The notes below the pieces were generated by a model, which saw only the letters and a list, made by a program, of their open reading frames with translations, was not told where the DNA came from and ran no database searches. DNA of 64,000 nt from Candidatus Polarisedimenticolaceae bacterium. Lineage in GTDB: Bacteria; Acidobacteriota; Polarisedimenticolia; Polarisedimenticolales; DASRJG01. Both the position numbers and the translations under genes were made by a program. Of this stretch, positions 9,918 through 17,886 are shown piece by piece (positions within the stretch are counted from its first letter, which is position 1; every line of letters starts with the position of its first letter). The stretch covers positions 62,001 to 126,000 of the forward strand of contig DASVAW010000164.1 in the NCBI GenBank assembly GCA_036376135.1, written 5' to 3'.

Positions 9918-12598
9918 TCGGTTCCTCCGGCGTTTTCCGCGGCGACGCGGTAGTGGTGCGGGACGGCGGACAGGAGCGCATCGACGTCGACCCAGCGGGT
10001 CGAGGCGGCCGAGCCGGCCTCGGTCCAGGGCCCCTGCGGCGTCGTCGCGCGCGCGATGCGGTAGAGCGTGGCCGCGCCGTGACCGGCGTCGACCGGAGGG
10101 GCGGTCCACGCGAGCACCACGTGTCCCGCCGCGTCCTTGTCGACGCGCACGGTGTTCCCGACGGGATTCGGCCGCGGCACCGCCGGCGGCGTGTACGACT
10201 GGCAGTCGACCCACGTCCCGGCGAGGTGCACCTCGTCGACCGCCGCCTCGACGACGTTGTCGGTGCCGCCGTCGGTCGCCGTGAAGCGCAGGCGCATCGA
10301 CGCGCTCGGGGGGAGCAGGGTCATCAGGTCGACCGAGAAGCTCCCCCAGCCGCCGGTCGGCGAGACGCGCTGCTCGAGGAGCGTCCAGGTGCTCCCGCCG
10401 TCGTTGGAGATCTCCGCCTTGAACGCGTCGCTGCTCGAGCTGTCGTCGTAGTACCAGCGGTCGTAGCGGAGCGAGAGCGTCTGGATGAAGGGGGCGCCGA
10501 AGGTCGGGGAATGGAGGTAGGTCGCGCCCGCGTCGACGTCGTTGCCGTTGGGGTTCCCGCCGCCGCTGCCGGTGACCCAGCAGGCGACGCCGGGATCCGG
10601 GGTCGTGTCGTTCTCGGGGTTGCTGAAGCCGCCGGTGACGGCGACGCCGACGGGGTCCTCGCGCGTGAACGTCCCTCGGGTGGCGGTTCCCGGGTCGGCG
10701 GTCCAGCCGGCGGCGGTCTCCATGTCCCAGTCGAGGCCGGTCAGCGGGAGCTCGTCGCCGACGCGGACGCTGAAGCTCGAGCGACGCACGGCGGCGCCGT
10801 ACCGGAACTCGAGATCGAAGACGGCGACCGCCGAGCAGGCGGACGGATCGATCGTCAGCGAGAAGTGCGGCGCCAGGGTCGGCGCGACTCCTCGCGCGGG
10901 GAGGGTCGGGAAATACGCCAGGCGGTCGTGGATCGTGATCCCCGGGGTCGTCGTGGAGAGGATCGCCTGGAGCCCCTCGATCGGCGCGTCGGTCCGGCTC
11001 TCCGCGGTGACCGACAGGACGACCTGCTCTCCGGGGTCGAGGCCGAGATCGCCGTTTCCCAGCGCCGTGTCGTCGAACGCGTGCCCCACGTAGACCACCC
11101 CGGATTCCACCTGGAGGACCGCGGCGAAGGCCTCGAGGAACCCCGCGCCGTACACGTTGTCCTTGCCCGGTGCCCCGCGGTCCGTCGCCGTGGTCATCAG
11201 CGCCCGGGCGAGCTCGGCCGGAGCGGCCTCGGGATTCGCCTGGAGCATCAGCGCCACCGCGCCCGACACGTGGGGCGTCGCCGACGAGGTCCCGCTGAAA
11301 TTGCAGTAGCTCGCGCCGGGACAGGTGGAAGTCGTCCCGCTTCCGTAAGCGGACAGGTCCGGCTTGATCAGCCCCGGCTGCGCGCCGTTCTGGTAGGGGT
11401 AGTCCTGGTACTCGAGGGGCATCGGGTACGGGTAGACGGGTTCGGTGTAGACGCGGATGTCCTCCCAGGCCGAGGGCCCGCGCGACGACGACGAGGCGAT
11501 GACGTCGGTGCCTCGATGGATGTCACCGACCGCGAGGATCGACGAGAGCCCCCCGACGATCGTCTGGTCGGGGTGGATCCACGGGGCGGGGCAGTTCGCC
11601 GGGGTCGAGATGTTGTAGGGAAGCGGGTAGTTGAGCAGGTCCCCGCCGTTGTTCCCCGCGGAGTTGGCGTGGAGCACCCCGGCCGCGAGCTCGACGTCGG
11701 TCTGGCGGCGGAACGCCCCGTAGTCGGGGCGGTCGGTCCACCACCAGCTGTACGACTGCGTGATCACGTCCGCTCCGTGGGCGAGGGCGTAGTCGCTCGC
11801 CTGCCAGGCGCGGGACGGGGTGTCGCAGTCGATGCCGAGGGACATCAGCGTCGCGTCGGGGGCCATGCCGGTGACGGTTCCGTTCGTCCCGTCCCCCGCG
11901 ACCTGCCCGGCGACCTGCGTGCCGTGCGTGCCGACGACCGGCTGCCCGTTGGCGCAGAAATCCCACCCCCAGCTGTCGTCGACGAGGCCGTTGCCGTCGT
12001 CGTCGAGGGCGTTCCCCGCGATCTCGAGCGGGTTGCTCCAGACGTGGTCCGCGAGGTCGGGGTGGGTCCGGTCGAACCCCGTGTCGATCACGGCGACGAG
12101 CACGCCCACCCCCGTGTACCCCGGCCCGTCCCAGACCTGTTTCGCGCCGTGGGCGATCACGTCCGACGTCACCGTCGCCTCGGGGTTCGCACCGCCGGCC
12201 TCGACTCCGCCGTCGGCGTGCGCGGGGGCGCGGTCGTGCAGCACCCCGCGGACCTCGGGGAGCGCCGCGAGTCGCTCGATCGCGGCGCGGGTGGCACGCA
12301 GGGCCACGCCGTTCACCCCCCAGAGGACGCGCACGTCGTCGACGACGTCGGCTTCCTCGGCGAGGAGGGCGCGGACGCGGCGCTGGCTGCGCGCGGCCAG
12401 GGCCGTCATCGTGGACACGACGTGCTGGCGCCTGCGGGCGCGGCTCATCGGCCGCACTTCGTTGAGGAGCGCCTCCTGATCGGGGAACTCGTCCATCAGC
12501 ACGACGACGGGGAGGCGCTCTCCGGGAACGGCGGCGTCCATCGCAGCCCGGAGGTCGGGGGAAAGCGCGGCGGCGAGCAGGATCGAGGCTGCGATCAC
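9914..12598 (-). CDS. S8 subtilisin-like serine protease (second tandem copy)
   Basis: 894 aa from a GTG at 12598, which overlaps the upstream TGA (GTGA) and has GGAGG six bases before it. Catalytic triad visible: D172 in AVIDTG, H225 in GTHGTQVAG, S438 in FSGTSSATP, and oxyanion Asn316 in SAGNNGG. An inhibitor-I9-like propeptide covers about 25-125. A Ca-binding-type Asp-rich loop follows the Asp site (LDDDGNGLVDDSWGWDF). After the catalytic domain come jelly-roll/discoidin-like and FnIII-like modules. It is a close duplicate of the next gene upstream; the last 350 residues are nearly identical. Odd: the N-terminus (MIAASILLAAALS) lacks the positive residues seen in its paralogue, so its signal peptide is short and weak. 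Confidence 0.9.
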   Translation of the reverse strand: MIAASILLAAALSPDLRAAMDAAVPGERLPVVVLMDEFPDQEALLNEVRPMSRARRRQHVVSTMTALAARSQRRVRALLAEEADVVDDVRVLWGVNGVALRATRAAIERLAALPEVRGVLHDRAPAHADGGVEAGGANPEATVTSDVIAHGAKQVWDGPGYTGVGVLVAVIDTGFDRTHPDLADHVWSNPLEIAGNALDDDGNGLVDDSWGWDFCANGQPVVGTHGTQVAGQVAGDGTNGTVTGMAPDATLMSLGIDCDTPSRAWQASDYALAHGADVITQSYSWWWTDRPDYGAFRRQTDVELAAGVLHANSAGNNGGDLLNYPLPYNISTPANCPAPWIHPDQTIVGGLSSILAVGDIHRGTDVIASSSSRGPSAWEDIRVYTEPVYPYPMPLEYQDYPYQNGAQPGLIKPDLSAYGSGTTSTCPGASYCNFSGTSSATPHVSGAVALMLQANPEAAPAELARALMTTATDRGAPGKDNVYGAGFLEAFAAVLQVESGVVYVGHAFDDTALGNGDLGLDPGEQVVLSVTAESRTDAPIEGLQAILSTTTPGITIHDRLAYFPTLPARGVAPTLAPHFSLTIDPSACSAVAVFDLEFRYGAAVRRSSFSVRVGDELPLTGLDWDMETAAGWTADPGTATRGTFTREDPVGVAVTGGFSNPENDTTPDPGVACWVTGSGGGNPNGNDVDAGATYLHSPTFGAPFIQTLSLRYDRWYYDDSSSSDAFKAEISNDGGSTWTLLEQRVSPTGGWGSFSVDLMTLLPPSASMRLRFTATDGGTDNVVEAAVDEVHLAGTWVDCQSYTPPAVPRPNPVGNTVRVDKDAAGHVVLAWTAPPVDAGHGAATLYRIARATTPQGPWTEAGSAASTRWVDVDALLSAVPHHYRVAAENAGGTE

Positions 12599-15333
12599 TC
12601 CGTTCCTCCGGCGTTTTCCGCGGCGACGCGGTAGTGGTCGGAAGCGGGGGAGGCGAGCGCGTCCACGTCGACCCAGCGGGTCGACGTGGCGGAGCCGACC
12701 TCGGTCCACGGCCCGTTCGGTGCGGGCGCGCGGGTGATGCGATAAAGCGTCGCGGCCCCGTGACCGGCGTCGACCGGCGGGGCGCTCCACGCGAGCACCA
12801 CGTGTCCCGCGGCGTCCTTGTCGACGCGCACGGTGTTCCCGACGGGATTCGGCCGCAGCGTCGCCGGAGGCGTGTACGCCTGGCAGTCGACCCAGGTCCC
12901 GACGACGTGCACCTCGTCCACCGCCGCCTCGACGACGCTGTCGGTGCCGCCGTCGGTCGCGGTGTAGCGCAGGCGCATGTCCTCGCTCGGCGGGACCACG
13001 TGCATCAGGTCGACGGAGAAGCGCCCCCAGCCGCCGGTCGGGGACACCCGCTGCTCCAGCAGGGTCCACGTGGAGCCGCCGTCGTTGGAGATCTCGGCCT
13101 TGAACGCGTCGCTGCTCGAGCTGTCGTCGTAGTACCAGCGGTCGTAGGCGAGGGTCATCTGGAGGACGTGCGGCGCCCCGAAGGTCGGGGAGTAGAGGAA
13201 GGTCGAGCCGCCGTCGACATCGTTGCCGTTGGGGTTCCCGCCGCCGCTTCCCGTGACCCAGCAGGCGACGCCGGGGGCCGGAGTCGTGTCGTCCTCGGGA
13301 TTGCTGAAGCCGCCGGTGACGGCGACGCCGACGGGATCCTCGCGGGTGAACGTCCCGCGCGTCGCGGTGCCGGGATCGGCGCTCCACCCCGCGGCCGACT
13401 CCATGTCCCAGTCGAGGCCGGCGAGGGGGCGTTCGGTGCCGACGCGGACGCTGAAGGTGGACCGGCGCACCGAGGCGCCGTACCGGAACTCGAGGTCGAA
13501 GACGGCGACCGCGGCGCACGCCGACGGATCGACGCTCAGCGAGAAGTGCGGGGCGAGGGTCGTCGCGGTCCCGCGCGCGGGGAGCGTCGGGAAGGACCCG
13601 ACTGCGTCGTGGATCGTGATCCCGGGGGTCGTCGTGGTCAGGATCGCATGCAGTCCGTCGATCGCGACGTCGGTCCGGCTCTCCGCGGTGACGCTCAGGA
13701 CGAGCTGCTCCCCGGGGTCGAGGGAGAGATCGCCGTTGCCGAGGGCCGTGTCGTCGAAGGCGTGGCCGCCGTGGACGACCCCCGACTCGACGGCGAGGAC
13801 CGCCGCGTGCGCCTGGAGCAGACCGGCTCCGTAGTCGAGGTTCTTGCCCGGGTTGCCGCGGTGCTGCGCGGTCGTCATCAGCGCCTCGGCGAGCTGCTCG
13901 GGGGTGGCCTCGGGATTCGCCTGCAGCATCAGCGCCACGGCCCCCGCGACGTGCGGCGTCGCCGACGAGGTGCCGCTGAACGAGCAGTACCCGGTGCCGG
14001 GGCAGGTCGTGGACGTCCCGTTCCCGTACGCGGCGAGGTCGGGTTTGAGCAGGCCCTGAAGCGCGCCGTCGTGGTGCGGGTAGTCCATGTACTCCGCGGT
14101 GAGCGGGAAGGGGTAGAGCGGATTGCTCCAGGCCCGGATGTCCTCCCACGCCGATGGCCCCCGCGACGACGAGGGCTCGAGCAGGTCCGTCGTCCAGCTG
14201 ACGTTGGCCACCGCGACGACCGACGAGATCCCGCCGGCGATCGCCTGGTCGGGGTGCAGCCACGGCGGTGGGCAGTTGGCCGGAGCGGCGACGTTGTAGG
14301 GGATCGGCCGGTTGACCTGGTTCTGGCCGTCGTTCCCCGCGGCGTTGAGGTGGAGGATCCCCGCCGCGAGCTCGGTGTCGCTCTGCCGGCGCCACCCCTC
14401 GTAGTCGGGCGGGTCCTCCCACGGCCAGATGAACGATTCGGTGATCACGTGCGCGCCGTTGGCGATCGCGTAATCCGACGCCTCCCAGCCGATCGAGTCG
14501 GGAGGGGAGCAATCGAAACCGAGGACCATCAGCTCGGCGTCGGGGGCCATCCCGGTGACGACGCCGTTGGTCCCGTCTCCGGCGACCTGTCCCGCGACCT
14601 GGGTCCCGTGCGAGCCGCTCGTCGGCTCGTTGTCGTCGTTGCACAGGTCCCAGCCCCAGGTGTCGTCGACGTAGCCGTTGGCGTCGTCGTCGAGCCCGTT
14701 CGCCGGGACCTCGTCGAGGTTGGTCCAGATGTGATCGGCGAGGTCCGGATGGCTGCGGTAGACGCCCGTGTCGAGCACCGCGACGATGACGCCCGCCCCC
14801 GTGTAACCGAGGTCGTTCCAGACCTGCGGCGCACCCATCGCGGTCAGCTCGCCGCGGATCGTCGCGTCGGGGTTCGGCCCCGAGGCGTCGCCGCCGGTCG
14901 GGCCGGTCCTCTCCGGCTCGCCGCCGACCGCGGGCTCGCCCCGTCCGCCGTCGTGGAGGACCCACTTCACGTCCTCGAGGGCGGCGAGCCTTTCGATCGT
15001 TCGCGGTTCGGCATCCAGCGCGAAGCCGTTCACTCCCCAAAGGACGCGGACGTTTCCGCCGGCGATCTCCCGCGCGCTTTGCTGGCTGCGGCTCGCGAGG
15101 GCCTTCATCGTCGCGACGACGTGCGCGCGGCGACGCTCGCGGCCCATCCCGCGGACTTCCTCGAGCAGCGCGTTCCGCTCCGGAAACGCGTCCATCAGGA
15201 CGACGATCGGCAGGAGCTCGCCGGGTTCCGCGCGATCCATGGCGCGGCGCAGCTCCGGCGACAACGTCCCCGCCGTCGCCGGGATCGTGAGCGCCAGGGC
15301 GCAAGCCGAGAGAATGGTTCGTACGGCGCGCAC
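12595..15333 (-). CDS. S8 subtilisin-like serine protease (first gene of secreted protease operon)
   Basis: 912 aa from GTG 15333. Signal peptide MRAVRTILSACALALTIPATAG, propeptide-like region about 40-130, then the subtilase domain with D188 (AVLDTG), H242 (GSHGTQVAG), oxyanion N334 (AAGNDG) and S456 (FSGTSSATP). The Asp-rich loop 214-224 probably binds calcium. C-terminal modules: a CARDB-like region (LSLDPGEQLVLSV), a jelly-roll domain (SSSDAFKAEISNDGGSTW), and an FnIII-like end that terminates AENAGGTE. The codons of that last peptide (GGA GGA ACG GAG TGA) double as Shine-Dalgarno and start codon of the next gene. It is the promoter-proximal member of a four-gene secreted-protein operon and likely degrades extracellular protein. 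Confidence 0.92.
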   Translation of the reverse strand: MRAVRTILSACALALTIPATAGTLSPELRRAMDRAEPGELLPIVVLMDAFPERNALLEEVRGMGRERRRAHVVATMKALASRSQQSAREIAGGNVRVLWGVNGFALDAEPRTIERLAALEDVKWVLHDGGRGEPAVGGEPERTGPTGGDASGPNPDATIRGELTAMGAPQVWNDLGYTGAGVIVAVLDTGVYRSHPDLADHIWTNLDEVPANGLDDDANGYVDDTWGWDLCNDDNEPTSGSHGTQVAGQVAGDGTNGVVTGMAPDAELMVLGFDCSPPDSIGWEASDYAIANGAHVITESFIWPWEDPPDYEGWRRQSDTELAAGILHLNAAGNDGQNQVNRPIPYNVAAPANCPPPWLHPDQAIAGGISSVVAVANVSWTTDLLEPSSSRGPSAWEDIRAWSNPLYPFPLTAEYMDYPHHDGALQGLLKPDLAAYGNGTSTTCPGTGYCSFSGTSSATPHVAGAVALMLQANPEATPEQLAEALMTTAQHRGNPGKNLDYGAGLLQAHAAVLAVESGVVHGGHAFDDTALGNGDLSLDPGEQLVLSVTAESRTDVAIDGLHAILTTTTPGITIHDAVGSFPTLPARGTATTLAPHFSLSVDPSACAAVAVFDLEFRYGASVRRSTFSVRVGTERPLAGLDWDMESAAGWSADPGTATRGTFTREDPVGVAVTGGFSNPEDDTTPAPGVACWVTGSGGGNPNGNDVDGGSTFLYSPTFGAPHVLQMTLAYDRWYYDDSSSSDAFKAEISNDGGSTWTLLEQRVSPTGGWGRFSVDLMHVVPPSEDMRLRYTATDGGTDSVVEAAVDEVHVVGTWVDCQAYTPPATLRPNPVGNTVRVDKDAAGHVVLAWSAPPVDAGHGAATLYRITRAPAPNGPWTEVGSATSTRWVDVDALASPASDHYRVAAENAGGTE

Positions 15334-15357
15334 ACGCCCCCCGTGGAAGTCGCGCTC

Positions 15358-15363
15358 CTTATA
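15358..15363 (-). promoter_or_regulatory. -10-like element of protease operon
   Basis: On the minus strand the sequence reads TATAAGGA, 24 bases before the GTG start at 15333, which predicts a leader of about 18 bases. No good -35 hexamer is found 16-18 bases upstream (CGGGCA/ACGGGC). That fits a promoter needing an activator; the dyad at 15386-15402 would be centred near -43. The same TATAAGGA string precedes the histidine kinase gene at 24709. Confidence 0.45.
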
Positions 15364-15385
15364 GAGCGAATCGCAAACGGTGCCC

Positions 15386-15402
15386 GTCAGGGAAACCCTG
15401 AG
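15386..15402. promoter_or_regulatory. 17-base dyad, copy 1 (candidate operator)
   Basis: The sequence is GTCAGG-GAAAC-CCTGAG, an inverted repeat of the form GTCAGG-N5-CCTGA. A second copy with the same arms lies at 15453-15469. It lies just upstream of the -10-like element of the minus-strand protease operon. A regulator-binding site is inferred from the repetition and position. Confidence 0.5.
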
Positions 15403-15452
15403 TCCGAGCAGTTTTCCGCATGACTCCGAACGAGGGGTTATTTCCTCCGGAA

Positions 15453-15469
15453 GTCAGGAAGTCCCTGAC
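15453..15469. promoter_or_regulatory. 17-base dyad, copy 2 (candidate operator)
   Basis: The sequence is GTCAGG-AAGTC-CCTGAC, a perfect 6-base dyad with a 5-base spacer. Its centre is 67 bases from that of copy 1. It precedes the receiver gene at 15546. A weak -10-like AATACT begins 31 bases past the dyad centre, the same distance as between copy 1 and TATAAG on the other strand. Confidence 0.5.
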
Positions 15470-15486
15470 AGACGGCGGGGAGCGTT

Positions 15487-15502
15487 CCCCGAATACTCGG
15501 GG
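15487..15502 (+). other. Small hairpin in leader of receiver gene
   Basis: CCCCGA-ATAC-TCGGGG forms a 6-base perfect stem with a 4-base loop, 44 bases before the start codon at 15546. It overlaps the only -10-like string on this strand, so it may be an operator or an RNA hairpin in the leader. It has no U-tract, so it is not an obvious terminator. Confidence 0.35.
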
Positions 15503-15545
15503 CTCTCGACGCGGGCTGCGCGATCGAGAGGAGAAGAGAGCAAGC

Positions 15546-15989
15546 ATGAGCCGGGCCCGGACGCTCCTGGTTGCCGGAAACGACACGTTTCTCGACGGCG
15601 TCGTCGCGTGGATGGCGGACGACGCCCGGATCGACGTGATCGGCAGGGCGCATTCGGGTTCCGAGGCTCTGGAGCGCATCGACGCGCTGCGGGTCGATCT
15701 GGTGCTGATGGACGTGAGCCTTCCCGACTTGAGCGGGTTCGAGGTGGCGCGACGGATCAAGTCGCGCCCCTCGGCGCCGCTCGTCGTGTTGCTCTCGTTC
15801 TACGACAGCCGGGTCGCACGCCTGGAGTCCTGGGCGGCGGGGGCGGACGGATTCGTCCCCACCTCGGAGATGGCGGAGTGCCTGAGGCCGCTCGTCGGCG
15901 ACCTCCTCCGCCCGAAGAACGTTCGTGTTCGCGAACAGGTTCCGGTCGATTCAACCATGCCGGCGAAGCCCAGGGAGGACTCGGAGTGA
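15546..15989 (+). CDS. Stand-alone, degenerate response-regulator receiver protein
   Basis: 147 aa starting at ATG 15546, with AGGAG twelve bases upstream. The fold signature of a receiver domain is clear: phospho-acceptor-like D56 in LVLMDVSLPDLSGFEVARRI and the later GADGFV motif. Two invariant features are altered. The acidic Mg-binding pair after beta-1 is replaced (LLVAGND, so Gly-Asn where Asp-Asp is expected), and the conserved Lys after GADGF is replaced (VPTSEM). There is no output domain; about 25 polar residues follow the receiver. A phosphorylation-independent (pseudo-receiver) regulator or adaptor is inferred. It is divergent from the protease operon and lies 32 bases upstream of the next secreted-protein gene. 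Confidence 0.75.
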   Translation: MSRARTLLVAGNDTFLDGVVAWMADDARIDVIGRAHSGSEALERIDALRVDLVLMDVSLPDLSGFEVARRIKSRPSAPLVVLLSFYDSRVARLESWAAGADGFVPTSEMAECLRPLVGDLLRPKNVRVREQVPVDSTMPAKPREDSE

Positions 15990-16021
15990 GTCGGGGGGCG
16001 AGAACGGCGACAGGGGGTCAC

Positions 16022-17791
16022 ATGAGAAATCGGATCGTTCTGCTGGGAGTGGCGGCGTTGGTCGCGTTCCTGGCCACCTCGGCCTTCGCGGCCAACCGCG
16101 GGGTCACCTTCACGCCGATCGGGTTCATCCAGAATCCGGCTCCGAGCAACTACTCGTCGGTCTGGGACATGAACCCGGAAGGGACGGTTTTCCTCGTGTC
16201 GCCTAACGCCAGCGGCGCGTACACGACCTTGTGGACCCGTGAGGACGGCTGGGGCGCGCTCGTCGGCAACGGCGGCCCGGGGGACATGTCCTCCGGCGGC
16301 GTGATCATGGGGAACGGGATCTACCCCGGCTCGAACCCCCTCTACCTCTGGCCGGGGACCTGGAACGGCGTCGTCGACCAGTGGACGCCGATCCCGCCCG
16401 ACGCGGGCTACGCCCCCTGCGGCAGCTCGCGCATGACGTACTACGACATGGGCGGCGAAGGGGACTACGCGGTCGGCCTCACCTGGCAGGGGTGCTCGAT
16501 CGCGCAGGGCTGGCTCTGGGACAAGGCGACGAACACGACGATCGCGCTCGGCCGGCCGAACGGCAAGAGCACGCGCGCGAATGCCGTCACGCACGACGGG
16601 AGCACGGTCGCGGGTTGGGGCACGAACCTCCAGGGCCTGCGGCGCGGCGCGACCTGGCAGGGAGGGTCCTGGACCTTCCTCGGCGACCCGGACGGCCGTG
16701 AGCCGAAGATCTGCGCGCAGTCCGGACAGGGATGCACGTTCAACGGATCCGGGACCAACGGTTGCCCCGAGTTCGTCGACGACGGCACCTGCGCGAGCCG
16801 CGGGACCTGCCAGAACAAGGGGACCTGCGTCTCCAACGTCTGCGTCGGCGGGACCAACCCCGGGACGAGCTGCACGAGCAACAGCCAGTGCCGCGGCGCC
16901 TGCGCCGGCGGGTCGAATCCCGGCACGCAGTGCACCAGCGACAGCGTCTGCGCCGGCACCTGCACCGGCCCGAACGCCGGCGCGACCTGCACGTCGAACG
17001 GCGCCTGCCCCGACACGCTGGTCTGCATCAACAACCCCGACTGGACCGACGACCTCTTCAAGGGGGAGGTCTACGACATGACCGGCGACGGCAGCTACGT
17101 CGTCGGCCGCAACTTCGACTACGGCGCGAAGTTCAACAGCGGCTTCCGCCGCAACCCCGACGGGACCTTCACCGAGATCCCGCCGCCGGAGACCTGGCCC
17201 TACCTGGTCGACCCGTACGGCGGGGTCAGCGAGGACGGCAAGGTCGCGGTCGGCGTCGCGGGGACGCGTCTCACCGGCACCGCCCCGATCGTATGGATCG
17301 AGGGGGTGGGCACGATCGACCTCCAGCTCTTCCTCATCTCGCAGGGGCTCGACGAGCTGTACTTCTGGTACCTCGCGCAGGCGAACACCGTGAGCGCCGA
17401 CGGCACGGTCGTCGCCGGCTACGGCTTCAACCCCGACAACAGGATGGAAGGGTTCATCGTCGACATGAAGAAGCTCTGGGTTTGCCACTCGCCCTCCGGC
17501 AACCCGGAGAGCGCCCGCACGCTCGGGATCGAGCTCGGCAGCGCCGCCGACCACGTCGCGCACGGCGACTTCCTCGGGACCTGCGAGTTCCTGAACGCGG
17601 GCGGGCTTTCCCGCGCCGCCGACATGCGGCGCGAGCTGGCCAACAAGGCCGCCGCCAACGCGGCGAGCTCGACCCAGATCGACCCGACCACCTCCGAGAT
17701 CGGCGCTCCGTGGTCGCCGACCCCGGGCGTCCGCAAGTTCGTGGGCGGTCGCACGGGTGAGCGTGTCAAGAACCCGCGGCGCCAGGACTGA
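16022..17791 (+). CDS. Secreted HAF-repeat-like protein with Cys-rich repeat insert
   Basis: 589 aa; ATG 16022 follows AGGGGG. Signal peptide MRNRIVLLGVAALVAFLATSAFA. The body resembles extracellular HAF/propeller repeats: WDMNPEGTVFLVSPNASG, NAVTHDGSTVAGWG, DMTGDGSYVVGRN, GVSEDGKVAVGVAG and TVSADGTVVAGYG all share the pattern of a strand, DG, and a VxG turn. An insert at about residues 237-345 has roughly 18 cysteines in repeats of the type GGTNPGTSCTSNSQC, probably disulfide-bonded outside the cell. The C-terminus (GERVKNPRRQD) is basic and lacks a recognised sorting signal. Function unknown; a surface or secreted binding protein is inferred. A GC-rich hairpin follows the stop codon. Confidence 0.8.
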   Translation: MRNRIVLLGVAALVAFLATSAFAANRGVTFTPIGFIQNPAPSNYSSVWDMNPEGTVFLVSPNASGAYTTLWTREDGWGALVGNGGPGDMSSGGVIMGNGIYPGSNPLYLWPGTWNGVVDQWTPIPPDAGYAPCGSSRMTYYDMGGEGDYAVGLTWQGCSIAQGWLWDKATNTTIALGRPNGKSTRANAVTHDGSTVAGWGTNLQGLRRGATWQGGSWTFLGDPDGREPKICAQSGQGCTFNGSGTNGCPEFVDDGTCASRGTCQNKGTCVSNVCVGGTNPGTSCTSNSQCRGACAGGSNPGTQCTSDSVCAGTCTGPNAGATCTSNGACPDTLVCINNPDWTDDLFKGEVYDMTGDGSYVVGRNFDYGAKFNSGFRRNPDGTFTEIPPPETWPYLVDPYGGVSEDGKVAVGVAGTRLTGTAPIVWIEGVGTIDLQLFLISQGLDELYFWYLAQANTVSADGTVVAGYGFNPDNRMEGFIVDMKKLWVCHSPSGNPESARTLGIELGSAADHVAHGDFLGTCEFLNAGGLSRAADMRRELANKAAANAASSTQIDPTTSEIGAPWSPTPGVRKFVGGRTGERVKNPRRQD

Positions 17792-17820
17792 GTCCGGGTC
17801 CGTTACGGTTCCAACCAGGA

Positions 17821-17850
17821 CGGCGGCGGCTCCCGCGGGAGCCGCCGCCG
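17821..17850 (+). terminator. Strong GC-rich terminator-like hairpin
   Basis: A perfect 13-base stem (CGGCGGCGGCTCC / GGAGCCGCCGCCG) with a CGCG loop, followed by TTGTCGTT. It lies 29 bases after the stop of the HAF-like gene and before the next subtilase gene, so it probably separates two transcripts or reduces read-through. Confidence 0.7.
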
Positions 17851-17886
17851 TTGTCGTTAAGTGAGGCTCGAGGGCGGGTGTTCATC

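Noticed and set aside
187-12634. Very long plus-strand open frames (e.g. 3561-9953 and 9953-12634)
   Set aside because: They are Arg/Gly/Val-rich, lack domain motifs and lie antisense to well-supported secreted proteins. High GC produces such open shadow frames.
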